From Vibrio bivalvicida (lineage in GTDB: Bacteria > Pseudomonadota > Gammaproteobacteria > Enterobacterales > Vibrionaceae): a stretch of DNA of 64,000 nucleotides. Shown piece by piece: positions 44,459 to 53,994 of this stretch. Position 1 is the stretch's first letter. The number at the start of each line of letters is the position of its first letter. Location: NCBI RefSeq assembly GCF_001399455.2, contig NZ_LLEI02000053.1, forward strand, positions 104,141-168,140. Reading direction: 5' to 3'. The notes under the pieces were generated by a model. That model was not told where the DNA came from. It searched no databases and saw nothing but the letters and a program-made list of their open reading frames with translations. The position numbers were made by a program, and so were the translations under genes.

Positions 44459-44474
44459 TGTGATTCGTGTCACG
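44459..44474. promoter_or_regulatory. CRP-like site upstream of 5'-nucleotidase gene
   Basis: TGTGA-ttcgtg-TCACG matches the CRP half-sites TGTGA-N6-TCACA at nine of ten positions, 115 nt before ATG 44589. It would fit cAMP control of extracellular nucleotide scavenging. Confidence 0.6.
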
Positions 44475-44588
44475 ATTTTATTTGTAATAATAAGGTCAAG
44501 TTATCTTTTGTAATGACATGGATCACACATATATATCTGCCTTTATACTAGTATCCGCCTGGTTTATTAACAACTAGGTGAATAAAAA

Positions 44589-46483
44589 ATGAACAAGAAG
44601 CTGTTATCTTGTGCAATCCCTTTTTTCCTACATTCGCCGCTGATGGAGACATTCATCAGGTTACCATCTTAGGTACATCCGATATTCATGGTCATTTTAT
44701 GCCATGGGACTACGCCGCGGATAAACTCAACATGCGTGGAAGCCTTAGCCAAATTGCGACAAAAGTTAAGGACATTCGTCAGCAAGAGTCTAATGTCATC
44801 TTGGTTGATGCAGGCGATACGATTCAAGGTAACTTTGTCGAGACATTCAAAGATGAACCGATTGATCCTATGATGCTTGGCTTCAATGAGATGGATTATG
44901 ACGTTTGGGTGTTGGGTAACCATGAATTTGATTTTGGCGTCAGTGTGCTCAATCGTTCTCTTAAACAGTTTAAAGGTCAAAGTTTAGCTGGCAACATTAA
45001 GCGCCCAGACGGTAACCGATTCCTACCAGGCTACACAATTATCGAGCGTGGCGGGATAAAAATTGGTGTGATTGGCATGGATACTCCAATGACGGAAGTG
45101 TTTGCCAAAGGTACTAACCGTTTAGACGGTATGACATTTACTAACCCTAGCCTCGAAGTGAAAAAGATCATTAAGAAGCTGGATGATCAAGTTGATGCGC
45201 TAGTGCTCGTCGCGCACATGGGGATTGATAATGAAAATGACATTGCTGATACGGGCGTTACAGATATTGCCAATATCAACCCAGAGCTAGATGCTATTGT
45301 CGCTGGCCATATGCATACACGCATTGATAAGGCTGTCGTCAATGGAGTTATTGTTACGGAGCCGGATAAGTATGGACGTGCACTTTCGCGTGTTGATCTC
45401 CAGTTTGAAGAACGCGATGGACAATACACCTTGGTCAACAAAGACAGCTTTACTTATAAGATCGATGGCATTGTATCAAACGAAAAAATGGAAGAGTTGT
45501 ATCAGCCATACCACAAGCGCTTAAGAGAGATGGCTAATCGTCCCATCGCTGAGCTAAAAGGTGTTGACCTAGTCCCGGAAAATGAAATTCGCGGAATTCC
45601 GCAGGTTCATGTGCAAGATACGGGGATAAGTGCCTTGTACCAAGAAGCGAGCTTCTATTACTCACCGAAAGCAAATGTGATTGCTCTACAAATTGACAAC
45701 GATAAAGCGCAGCTTAATGTTGGGACAATTAAGGCCAAAGACATCGCCTACAACTATCAGTATGCAGGTGGCGAAATAACCGTTTATGAGATGACGGGTA
45801 AAGACCTTAAGACTTACATGGAGTGGTCAGCAGGGTACTTTAACTCTGTTAAGCCAGGTGATGTGACTTACAGCTTTGACCCAGAACGTCGCGCATCAAA
45901 ATACTCGACTAACGACTTTTTTGCTGGCGTCACTTACAAAATTGATCTCACTAAGCCGAAAGGTCAACGAATCACAGATCTTAAGTTCGCAGATGGAACC
46001 TCTGTTAAAGATGATACGGCTATTCGATTAGGTATGAATAGCTATCGTATGGGCCACTTGACTAAGCAAGGTGGAGTACTTGAAGGCCGTAACTTTAAAG
46101 TGTTGTCAGATTCGAAAGCGGTATATGGTGAAGAAGAAGGTACGATCCGTAACTTAACCATCCGTTATTTGACTGAACAGAAGAAAGGTCACTATCAAAG
46201 TGGTCCGCAAAAACGTTGGCAGCTAGTGGGCATGGATGATAGCTACGACAAAGAACGAGAAGTGGTTAAGACTTTGATCAACGAAGGCAAAATATCGGTG
46301 CCTAGTAGTGAAGATGGAAGATATACCAATATTGCTTCAATCAATGTCAAAGGGCTTAAGTTTGCCAATGACCAAGCAACGAAAGAAGCGTTGCAAATTC
46401 GTCAAAGCAAACTTGCCTCAGCCACTGGTCATGAAAAACTGGCTCTAGAGAGAGACATCGCGATAATAGAAGCGATCAACTAA
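44589..46483 (+). CDS. Periplasmic 5'-nucleotidase/metallophosphatase, likely frameshifted in the signal peptide
   Basis: A UshA-like two-domain enzyme expected to dephosphorylate extracellular nucleotides. The metallophosphatase domain has SDIHGHF, VDAGDTIQGN, GNHEFDFG and GHMHT; the C-terminal 5'-nucleotidase domain lies at about 340-560. The AGGTG-preceded ATG at 44589 encodes MNKKLLSCAIPFF, a signal-peptide start, but the mature protein (from 44609) is in another frame. One extra base near the T6 run 44621-44626 would join them as ...PTFAADGDIHQ. The only start in the long frame is a poorly placed TTG. Either a sequencing error, a recent inactivation or a slippage site. Confidence 0.8.
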
Positions 46484-46487
46484 TTTA

Positions 46488-46516
46488 AATGGGCTTGGTA
46501 GTACCAAGCCCATTTT
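46488..46516. terminator. Bidirectional terminator
   Basis: Perfect stem AATGGGCTTGGTA / TACCAAGCCCATT between the convergent nucleotidase and DUF885 genes. Confidence 0.85.
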
Positions 46517-46522
46517 CTATCT

Positions 46523-48523
46523 TTACTTTTTCGACGTTATCCAGTTATTGATGTTTTCGCGCACCACTTCCATCGGCTGTTGCCCGTAGCGCAGAAGCTG
46601 GTCATGAAATTCTGCGTAGTCAAACTTATCACCTAATTCAGCCCGTGCTTTGTTCAGTAACTCTTTGATTACTAAGTATCCTGACTTATACGAAACGGCT
46701 TGCCCAACATAGGCTGCATAGCGGAAGCTTTCCGATTCTATGTCACCATCCCCGAGTGCTGAGTTAGCCTTCATGTAATCACGAGCTTGCTGGATGCTCC
46801 AGCCTTTGCTATGAATACCCGTATCAATGGCTAGGCGCATATTGCGTAGCTGTGCTTCATTTAGGCTACCGAAGTATTGCAGGGCGTTACACTCTTGCTC
46901 ATCTTGGTATATCCCCCCTTGTAGTTGACTATAATCAGCATTAGGTGCACACATGCCTGTCCCTTTAACAAAGGTAGGCTTTCCTTGATCATCTAACTCG
47001 CCGTAGATACCCATCTCCAAACCTAGCCACTCAGTATAGAGCGCCCAGCCTTCACCATAGGCGGTGTACCAAATATCTTTCATATATTCAGGTATCTTGG
47101 CAGGTGGGTACTCTTGCGCATAGGCGTTTTGGAAGTGGTGTCCAGGGGCGGCTTCATGAAGTAGCAGAGTAGAGACATTCCATTTTTGTAAGCTGTAGTC
47201 GGGATGAGTATTTAGTGTGAAGGTATTGTCATCGTATGAGGCGACGCCCGCATAGAGTTCATCTTCTGCTGGGGTTGGCTCAATGGTGTAGTCTGTTGCT
47301 ATTGGTTTAAAGTAGCGACTCACGACATCATTGGCGTTAATCTTGAACAGATAGTAATCGGTTAGCGCACTCTCACATGCTGCTGGAGTTGAAGCTTGAT
47401 TACATACCTCGGCATATTGATGGTTGCTGACTATCTGGCCATCTCGGCCAAAGAAAAACTGTTCACTGTTGAGGTATTTGAAAAACTCCTCAAGATTAAT
47501 GTTTCCAGAGTCGGTAGTTAGCTCGAAGGTACGTTTCGAAACTCGATTGGTGAGAGGGTTACGGTAATCAGCTTCGACAATTGAGCCTCGTTTACTGACG
47601 ACCAGTTTGGCGACGCGAATCATTTCGGCCTTGGCATCAGTTACGAGCTGTTCGCCTAAACGATGTAACTCTGCGGCGGATTTTCCTGTTGTACTGTTTC
47701 TATCTAAATGCCACTGATACCAGCTTTGTCCGTTAGGTAGATCTCCCCAACCGATGTTTGTGTCGGTAAGCTGTCCATCGCCACGCGCAGTTTTAGTGTA
47801 CTGTCCGTGAAGGTAAGCGAGTAGCTTTTGTGTTGCGAGTTGCGCTTTGTCGACTTCCTTAGCATATTGCTCTACAAACTTGTCGCTGTACTCAGGCTGA
47901 ATCTTTAGATCATTCAGGCCGACCTTGAGAATAGAGAAATCATCATAGCTAATCGCATCCACACTACTTTGATATAACCGTTCGGCAAGAACCGTAGGCA
48001 ATTGTATACCTTCTAAAGTGGCAAGTTGGTATTGACTGCGTAGGTTGTTGACCCAGGCGGTGTACTCTTGAAGTGTTTCAAGTTGATCTTGATATGTCTT
48101 CGTCTCATCTATATCGGTATCGAGAGCAGCGCCTGCTTCTTCGGCATTCCACTGGATATAGTTGTAGAAATGGGTGACAGGTACATCTAGGTTACCAAAT
48201 CGAGCATTGGCAAAGCTGGCTCCACGGATAGAGATGGTGCGGTCAAAACGAAACGTGTCGTAGTAAACCTTATCTTCATCCGATAGTGCATCGCGATTAA
48301 TGTCGAGCAGTTTGCTTAGATAGAGCCTATCAAGAGTTTGTTTTGCTGCGGCCATTTGGTCATTAATGATACCAAAATGCGAGCTATCTAGTGACTTGGA
48401 TTCAGAGCTGTATTCATCAAGCAGTGTAGATAGTTGTTGGGAAGCGTTTGGTGTGGATAAAGAGCTACACCCTGATAGGGTAAGTGCAAGTATAGAGAGG
48501 GTAAGACCTAGTCTATTTTTCAT
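46523..48523 (-). CDS. DUF885 lipoprotein, putative zinc peptidase
   Basis: A 666-residue predicted lipoprotein with a lipobox at LTLSGCSS (Cys about residue 19). The DUF885 domain fills the rest and contains the gluzincin-like motif LLLHEAAPGHHFQNAY (HExxxGH), about 60 residues before a conserved YGEGWALYTEWLG segment that supplies the third ligand in this group. Substrate unknown. The frame opens to 48583, but ATG 48523 with AAAGGT upstream starts the signal peptide. Confidence 0.85.
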   Translation of the reverse strand: MKNRLGLTLSILALTLSGCSSLSTPNASQQLSTLLDEYSSESKSLDSSHFGIINDQMAAAKQTLDRLYLSKLLDINRDALSDEDKVYYDTFRFDRTISIRGASFANARFGNLDVPVTHFYNYIQWNAEEAGAALDTDIDETKTYQDQLETLQEYTAWVNNLRSQYQLATLEGIQLPTVLAERLYQSSVDAISYDDFSILKVGLNDLKIQPEYSDKFVEQYAKEVDKAQLATQKLLAYLHGQYTKTARGDGQLTDTNIGWGDLPNGQSWYQWHLDRNSTTGKSAAELHRLGEQLVTDAKAEMIRVAKLVVSKRGSIVEADYRNPLTNRVSKRTFELTTDSGNINLEEFFKYLNSEQFFFGRDGQIVSNHQYAEVCNQASTPAACESALTDYYLFKINANDVVSRYFKPIATDYTIEPTPAEDELYAGVASYDDNTFTLNTHPDYSLQKWNVSTLLLHEAAPGHHFQNAYAQEYPPAKIPEYMKDIWYTAYGEGWALYTEWLGLEMGIYGELDDQGKPTFVKGTGMCAPNADYSQLQGGIYQDEQECNALQYFGSLNEAQLRNMRLAIDTGIHSKGWSIQQARDYMKANSALGDGDIESESFRYAAYVGQAVSYKSGYLVIKELLNKARAELGDKFDYAEFHDQLLRYGQQPMEVVRENINNWITSKK

Positions 48524-48744
48524 CGTTAGACCTTTCAGCTTATTAATTAGAGGAAAAAGGAAAGGTTGGGGCAGAGAGGGCAATGGCCTGAACTTTTCCT
48601 TGTTGGCGGTAAGAGTAAGATAAATTGCCCGTCGGGATTGTGCAAAAGGTCACAGGATTAACTTGCTGATAATTAACCAGTTGTGCACATTAAGTTGAAG
48701 GTTTGTGGCTATGTGATTTGTGGGTAAAAACTTGCTAGTAAATG

Positions 48745-48771
48745 CAAAACCGCCCTGACAAGCAGGGCGGT
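48745..48771 (-). terminator. Terminator after TRIC-type channel gene
   Basis: Stem ACCGCCCTG / CAGGGCGGT followed by T4 on the minus strand. Confidence 0.75.
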
Positions 48772-48779
48772 GACAAATA

Positions 48780-49403
48780 TCAATGAAGAGAACTTTCGGT
48801 TTCTAGATGAAATGATGGTAAACGCCACTTAAATCGGACAGCGGCCATACGTAGCATATAGCCGACAATTAAGGTAGAAATGGTTGCTGTTACTTCGTTC
48901 ACGCCAAGTTCGAGCTGAAGTAGGTACATACCTGACGCGATAAGCGCCACAGAAGCATAAAGCTCTTCATGCAGCACAAGTGGTGTTTGGCGACAGATCA
49001 AATCACGTAATAGACCGCCAAATACGCCTGTTACCAATGCAGAAACCATACAGATAAGCGCATGGTGACCCATTCCTATCGCTACTTTAGTACCAATGAT
49101 ACTAAATACGATAAGACCTAGCGCATCAAGTCGAATGAACAAGCCTTTTAGTTTAAGGACCCACTTTGCTAAACCTGTAGTCAGTACGCCTGCCACACAG
49201 GTAATGGCAAGAAACTCTGGATTTTTAACCCAACCAAGTGGGTAGTGACCCAGTAGAATGTCGCGAACTGTACCGCCACCAATTGCCGTTGCACTGGCAA
49301 CAAGCATGACACCAAACCAATCCATTTTGCGTCTGCCTGCACTCAAAGCACCCGTCATCGCTTCCGCAGTAATACCGATAATATATAAAACACTTAGCAG
49401 CAT
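48780..49403 (-). CDS. TRIC-type cation channel family protein (UPF0126)
   Basis: A 207-residue membrane protein with seven hydrophobic helices built from two copies of a three-helix unit. Each copy has the UPF0126 signature: ATAIGGGTVRDILLGHYPLGW and TGVFGGLLRDLICRQTPLVL. Bacterial members are homologues of TRIC potassium channels; the physiological role here is not established. The start codon has no strong ribosome-binding site. Confidence 0.88.
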   Translation of the reverse strand: MLLSVLYIIGITAEAMTGALSAGRRKMDWFGVMLVASATAIGGGTVRDILLGHYPLGWVKNPEFLAITCVAGVLTTGLAKWVLKLKGLFIRLDALGLIVFSIIGTKVAIGMGHHALICMVSALVTGVFGGLLRDLICRQTPLVLHEELYASVALIASGMYLLQLELGVNEVTATISTLIVGYMLRMAAVRFKWRLPSFHLETESSLH

Positions 49404-49621
49404 GGAGAATTCTCAATAAATGGCCAAAAAGTTAGGCTGATCACATAAATTTAAGGCGTGAGTGTAGTAGGAAATGTGATCTGTGACGAATGAGATTTTG
49501 TTGGTGTGAAATTACTTTTCAGATAACTATTTCTAATATCACTATATAAGTTGTGGATTTGCAATTACGATTAAAAATGCGAGAATGCTTGCCGCTGTAT
49601 AAAAACGCTAACCACTGAGCT

Positions 49622-50152
49622 ATGAACCACGACTACCAAGACTTAATCCGTATTTTTAATGACACATTTTTGGCTGACTATAACACCAAACTTGAGCTAG
49701 GTGGTGACGAGCCAATCTATCTGCCAGCAGATGAAAAAACACCATACCATCGGATTATTTTTGCTCGTGGTTTTTATGCTTCGGGAATGCACGAAATTGC
49801 TCACTGGTGTGTTGCAGGTCCTAAGCGCCGATTATTGGAAGATTTCGGCTACTGGTATGAACCTGATGGTCGTACTGAGCAAGTTCAGGCAGAGTTCGAA
49901 AAGGTCGAGATTCGCCCTCAGGCCTATGAATGGATTCTTTCTAAGAGTGCAGGCTTTTCGTTTACAGTGAGTTGCGACAACCTCAATGGTGAATTTGAGC
50001 CAGACCGTCTAGCCTTTATGGCTAAAGTACATAGTGAAGTAGGTAAGATCTTTGAGCAAGGAATCCCACTGCGGGTCAAAATGCTATCTGAAGCGTTAAG
50101 AGCTTATTATCAGGTCCCTGAGCTAAACTACTCGATGTTTGCAGTGAAATGA
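49622..50152 (+). CDS. epmC: Elongation factor P hydroxylase EpmC
   Basis: Hydroxylates the beta-lysyl-lysine of EF-P (YfcM family). The 176 residues show the metal-binding HEIAHW motif (about residues 58-63) and the GFYASGMHE and WYEPDGRT segments. It belongs to the aroC...epmC-yfcL-mnmC-fabB neighbourhood of enterics, though here yfcL is displaced by a two-gene cassette. Confidence 0.93.
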   Translation: MNHDYQDLIRIFNDTFLADYNTKLELGGDEPIYLPADEKTPYHRIIFARGFYASGMHEIAHWCVAGPKRRLLEDFGYWYEPDGRTEQVQAEFEKVEIRPQAYEWILSKSAGFSFTVSCDNLNGEFEPDRLAFMAKVHSEVGKIFEQGIPLRVKMLSEALRAYYQVPELNYSMFAVK

Positions 50153-50154
50153 AA

Positions 50155-50182
50155 ATCAAGCCGCATGATGCGGCTTGTTTGG
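50155..50182 (+). terminator. Terminator after epmC
   Basis: Stem AAGCCGC / GCGGCTT, loop ATGAT, followed by GTTTGGTTT. Confidence 0.75.
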
Positions 50183-50188
50183 TTTCAG

Positions 50189-50689
50189 TTACTGGATGAG
50201 CCAGTTAGTTTCAGGCTGATTGTTATGATTGAGGGTATACACAAGAGGCTGGGTATTGGGTTCCATTACAGACACAACAGCAATGAGTGACTCACAATGA
50301 TTTGGTACCTGCAACTGGTAGCTTCCTGTTCCTGATTTTAGTGCCGCTTTCACTAAGCATTTGTTGTAATCCACGGATTCTAGATTACCGTCAGCATTGT
50401 CACAGATAGAGATGTAGACCAGGGACGAGGCTAAATGAGGTAAGCTCACATCCACATCTACTTGGTAAATCGATGTCAGGCTATTCTCAGGATCAATCTG
50501 TAGTGTGCTGAGAGAGACTGGTGTACCGTTGCTTGCTGGTGCTGGTGCTGGTGCTGGTGCTGGTGTAGAAGAATCCGTAGAGCCAGTTGAACCTGAAGAT
50601 CCTCCTTCACCGCCTCCACCACCGCCACAACCGTAGAGAGGAAGGATAAAAGCGAGCCCAAGTAGCATTGCTGTATTTGAATTCCACAT
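50189..50689 (-). CDS. Lipoprotein with Gly-rich and Pro-Ala linker
   Basis: A 166-residue predicted lipoprotein: lipobox LPLYGC (Cys about residue 21), then a glycine run, a Ser/Gly/Thr stretch and a Pro-Ala dipeptide tract, which together make a flexible tether of about 40 residues. The remaining domain (about 65-166) is beta-rich and has three cysteines (ICDNADG, NKCLVK and NHCES). The gene lies 13 nt after the LruC gene on the same strand; GGAG supports ATG 50689. The Pro-Ala tract is encoded by five perfect GCTGGT units (50535-50564). Family not recognised. Confidence 0.8.
   Translation of the reverse strand: MWNSNTAMLLGLAFILPLYGCGGGGGGEGGSSGSTGSTDSSTPAPAPAPAPASNGTPVSLSTLQIDPENSLTSIYQVDVDVSLPHLASSLVYISICDNADGNLESVDYNKCLVKAALKSGTGSYQLQVPNHCESLIAVVSVMEPNTQPLVYTLNHNNQPETNWLIQ
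50535..50564. repeat. Hexanucleotide repeat GCTGGT x5
   Basis: Five perfect in-frame copies encode Pro-Ala on the minus strand in the lipoprotein linker. Unit changes alter linker length without shifting the frame. Confidence 0.9.
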
Positions 50690-50702
50690 AATCTTCTCTC
50701 CT

Positions 50703-52838
50703 TTAGTCGACATAAATTCTGTTTGTGTTCGGAATGGTGTACCAAGTAGATTCAGTCAGTCCGGTCTCATCTTGAGCAAAGTCGGCGAACTTTGAATAGG
50801 CTTGTAAGATGTTATGTTGCTCAAGCGGATGCTGCCATGTGGTTGGAATCTCAATAGCCCAAGGTAGTCCGTTGATATTATGGTAATGGGTCTCACCATT
50901 AGAGGTGTCTAAACCATAAGCCTTGTATCGGATGTCAAATTTGTTAGTGGGGGCTTGATTTTTTAGATGGATCTCTAAACCGCGCCCCGGGTAACCACCA
51001 CTCAACTGATAGCCAACATCACCGTAATAATGACCTGGAGATGCAAAGATAAACGGGTCGTAAGGGAAATTTGGCATAGTATCGGTGTTAACGGCGTTTT
51101 CTAGCGAGAAAGTTAAGCTCCATGTTGGGCGGTAAGTGGTACCACAGTTCTCCTGCGTTCGGAACATGGTACAACCTTCCGCTTCGCCTGATTCAGTGAT
51201 ATCCCAAAGATCTGTATGGATGATAAATACCGCGTCTGATGTGTCACTTTCTAAACTGCCAGATTGAAGCGTATTGTTCACATAGAGTTGTACTGAATCA
51301 GATTTAATGTCTTCGCGATCTACATCAGGTAAGCGAATAGCAAAACCAGAGTGATAATCGCCACCAAGTGCAGCAACTTTGCCCTCGATTTTAATTCGGA
51401 TAACCTGATTGTTAAGCTGATACTCAGTAAACTTAACGTTCATCAACACATCGTTCATGTCATAGTCACCCACTAGAGGGTATTGATCTTCGTAGGCAAA
51501 AGTAGTGAAACCGCCCCCGCTTGGATAAACCTCAGTGACCACACCGCTTTCAGTAATATCCACGAGGTAATCTTCTACCTCCCCCGCAGGTACACCACCA
51601 CTCGGGCCTATTCCCGAGGTATTTGATACACGAAAGCGAGCCCAAGTTTCTCCTGCAACTGCCCATGTCGGTACTGAGAAGAAGAGGTCTCCAGTGTTGG
51701 CATCCACGAACTGATCACTGATGATAATTTCGTTAGATTCAAATTCTCCATCGCGATCGAAGTCGATCCAAGCATTGAGTACCGAGTTATCCGTTGCTCC
51801 GGAGACGGTCGCAATAATTTTGCTGGTTTGACCTACTTGAATAGGTACTGGGAACTGAATGCCGTCATCGTCATTGCTGCCGTCGGAAATGTCATCGCTG
51901 AGTGGGTATGGGCTGGCATCGGTTTCTCCGTCGACTAAAGTACCGAGCTTGAGGTCAGACATACCGTGCCTCGCACCTGATGAGGCGAAGGTAGTTTTGT
52001 AGGAATCTGGAGCATCACCAAAATCTGTGTATTCACTTGGTTCTACTGGGGCTAAAGCGCAGCGAGCGCCATCATTCGAATTACTTGATGGACCATAAGC
52101 AAAAAATTCGGCGCTTGAGCTGGTTCCGTTGATTACTACTTTGAACACGTAGCCATTGCTATTGTTACTGGCGTAGAAATTGCCATCCACGTCAAAGTAG
52201 ACCGCGCCGAAAGTTAGGCGATAACCAAGCGCATCTTTATCTAGCAATTGGTTTAGTCGAGTTGACGTGCCTGCGTTGACATCAACTTGCCACAGATAAC
52301 CATTGGCATCGATTGAATAAGCTAATCCATTGTCTGGGTGGAAAGCTAAGTCGTATATGGAAGGGTTACCAAATTGGCTTGGTGGTGAAGAAAGCACCAT
52401 AAGCAAGGTATCTAAATCTATGCGATATAAGCCGTAGTTTGGTCGATAGCCATACCAGGCATTTTCATCGATAGAAACGTCACCGACGTAGATTGAAGTC
52501 GGTGCGCCAGCAGGCTTTGAAACATTCAGTAGCGTCTTGGTAAAGGTTGAATCAATTCGAGAAAGCGAGGCAACACCGTAATCCCAACCATAGATGAAGT
52601 CATCATGCTTGCTATAACCGACTCCGTTTAGCTTATCTAAGCCTAAGTTAGAATCTAGAGTGATGTAGCTACCGACATCAATGTTAACACCATAAGCTAC
52701 TGGCGTTCCGGTCGGGCTTTGAATTAAGAATGCCTGTGTAGGGCACTCCGTAAAAGGTATTTCTGCCATAGCCATTGACGAGCCATTTAAAGCGACAGCG
52801 ACCATAGCTATTTGATGAGCAGTGCGTTTTATTTGCAT
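50703..52838 (-). CDS. Secreted LruC domain-containing protein
   Basis: A 711-residue exported protein with signal peptide 1-24 (cleavage near AMA-EI). The N-terminal half (about 35-270) holds spaced repeats of the type GxxYxID (for example NYGLYRIDLD and NGYLWQVDVN), suggesting a beta-propeller-like DUF6923 region. A GEVEDY motif occurs near residue 425, preceded by an acidic DFGDAPDSYKTT segment. The LruC/DUF4842 region starts at FAYEDQYPLVGDYDMNDVLMN (about 445) and runs to the end. ATG 52838 has GAGGAA upstream; the frame extends to 52973 without support. The role is unknown, likely extracellular. Confidence 0.83.
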   Translation of the reverse strand: MQIKRTAHQIAMVAVALNGSSMAMAEIPFTECPTQAFLIQSPTGTPVAYGVNIDVGSYITLDSNLGLDKLNGVGYSKHDDFIYGWDYGVASLSRIDSTFTKTLLNVSKPAGAPTSIYVGDVSIDENAWYGYRPNYGLYRIDLDTLLMVLSSPPSQFGNPSIYDLAFHPDNGLAYSIDANGYLWQVDVNAGTSTRLNQLLDKDALGYRLTFGAVYFDVDGNFYASNNSNGYVFKVVINGTSSSAEFFAYGPSSNSNDGARCALAPVEPSEYTDFGDAPDSYKTTFASSGARHGMSDLKLGTLVDGETDASPYPLSDDISDGSNDDDGIQFPVPIQVGQTSKIIATVSGATDNSVLNAWIDFDRDGEFESNEIIISDQFVDANTGDLFFSVPTWAVAGETWARFRVSNTSGIGPSGGVPAGEVEDYLVDITESGVVTEVYPSGGGFTTFAYEDQYPLVGDYDMNDVLMNVKFTEYQLNNQVIRIKIEGKVAALGGDYHSGFAIRLPDVDREDIKSDSVQLYVNNTLQSGSLESDTSDAVFIIHTDLWDITESGEAEGCTMFRTQENCGTTYRPTWSLTFSLENAVNTDTMPNFPYDPFIFASPGHYYGDVGYQLSGGYPGRGLEIHLKNQAPTNKFDIRYKAYGLDTSNGETHYHNINGLPWAIEIPTTWQHPLEQHNILQAYSKFADFAQDETGLTESTWYTIPNTNRIYVD

Positions 52839-52933
52839 TGGTTCTTCCTCGCTGAACTTAGGTGAATATTTGAGGAAGTGCACAGGGCGTGCCATACGCG
52901 AAAGCCTTGCTATTACTAGGGTTTGCGTTGGAA

Positions 52934-52948
52934 TTCTCAATGTGAGAA
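52934..52948. promoter_or_regulatory. Inverted repeat upstream of the LruC gene
   Basis: TTCTCA-ATG-TGAGAA is a perfect 6-bp dyad between the divergent LruC and yfcL genes, and another TGAGAAGC half-site lies about 25 nt away. It could be an operator, but no regulator is known. Confidence 0.35.
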
Positions 52949-52995
52949 GCTTGGCGTTCTTTTTGAGAAGCAAACTGATTAGGCGTTAACGCAAA

Positions 52996-53259
52996 ATGAT
53001 TATTGAATTTGAAGAACAGCTGCTAGAGCTAATTGATGCACGTATTTCATCGGCATCGGATGATGAGTTGTTTGCTGGTGGTTATCTACGAGGTCATATT
53101 TCTTTGTCAGCGGCAGCATGTGAAGAAGAAGGCATTAACGATGTCGAAACGTTGAAAGAACGAATCCAAGCCAGCTTAGATGACGCACGCTCCGAATTAA
53201 CACCTGCTGACCGTACTATAGTTAACGACCTGTGGGTTGAGTTAGTTAACAACGCGTAA
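52996..53259 (+). CDS. yfcL: YfcL family protein
   Basis: An 87-residue acidic, helical protein matching the size and character of enteric YfcL, normally next to epmC and mnmC. No function is known. A terminator follows at 53288. Confidence 0.85.
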   Translation: MIIEFEEQLLELIDARISSASDDELFAGGYLRGHISLSAAACEEEGINDVETLKERIQASLDDARSELTPADRTIVNDLWVELVNNA

Positions 53260-53287
53260 TCAGACTCGCACAAATGGTCTTAAATTA

Positions 53288-53328
53288 GGGGTTGTTCGAA
53301 TTTTTCGAACAACCCCTTAAATTTTTTA
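53288..53328 (+). terminator. Terminator after yfcL
   Basis: Perfect 13-bp stem GGGGTTGTTCGAA / TTCGAACAACCCC with a 3-nt loop and a T-rich tail. Confidence 0.85.
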
Positions 53329-53398
53329 TGGTTGTTGCTTTTCTGCTCGATGGATATTCTTTTTAGCACATATCGAGAAACGAATAGGAAATCAGATT

Positions 53399-53923
53399 AT
53401 GAAAATTGTAGCCTTTGGAGCATCAACCAGCTCAACATCAATTAACAAGACTCTAGCGACATATGCTGCGAATCAGATTGAGAGAGCCGACATTTCTGTT
53501 CTCGATTTAAATGACTATCAAGTTCCTATGTTTAGTGAAGACGTAGAGAAAGCAATTGGCCAGGCAGAAGGTGCGAAAGCGTTTTTGGCCGACCTAGCGG
53601 CTGCGGATGCGATTGTTGTCTCTTTTGCTGAACATAATGGCTCTTATCCAGCTGCTTATAAGAACCTATTCGACTGGTCTACACGTATTGAGCGTAACGT
53701 CTTCCAAGAGAAGCCAGTTGTATATCTTGCGACTTCTCCAGGACCGGGTGGTGCGCAAACCGTTCTAGCGGCTGCTACTGGCTCAGCGCCTTACTTTGGC
53801 GCACAGGTGAAAGCTTCAGTTTCAGTACCAAGTTTCTACGACAACTTTGATTTAGAAACAGGTCAGTTCCGCAATCAAGACATTGCTGAACAGATTAAAC
53901 AAGCCGTCGCTAGCCTCGCATAG
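53399..53923 (+). CDS. NADPH-dependent FMN reductase family protein
   Basis: A 174-residue flavodoxin-fold oxidoreductase. The FMN phosphate-binding segment is FGASTSSTSINKTLA (residues 3-17), and SFAEHNGSYPAAYKNLFDW and TSPGPGGAQ are the other flavin-binding loops. Close relatives reduce FMN, quinones or azo compounds; the substrate cannot be told. It is a single gene bounded by terminators. Confidence 0.88.
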   Translation: MKIVAFGASTSSTSINKTLATYAANQIERADISVLDLNDYQVPMFSEDVEKAIGQAEGAKAFLADLAAADAIVVSFAEHNGSYPAAYKNLFDWSTRIERNVFQEKPVVYLATSPGPGGAQTVLAAATGSAPYFGAQVKASVSVPSFYDNFDLETGQFRNQDIAEQIKQAVASLA

Positions 53924-53941
53924 TCATTAGGGGAGTATTAA

Positions 53942-53980
53942 AAAACGCTGCCACCACTTGGAAGTGAGTGGCAGCGTTTT
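53942..53980. terminator. Terminator between FMN reductase and mnmC
   Basis: Perfect 13-bp stem AAAACGCTGCCAC / GTGGCAGCGTTTT, with an inner CACTT/AAGTG hairpin; works for both convergent genes. Confidence 0.88.
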
Positions 53981-53994
53981 GTTATCTGGGGTAC

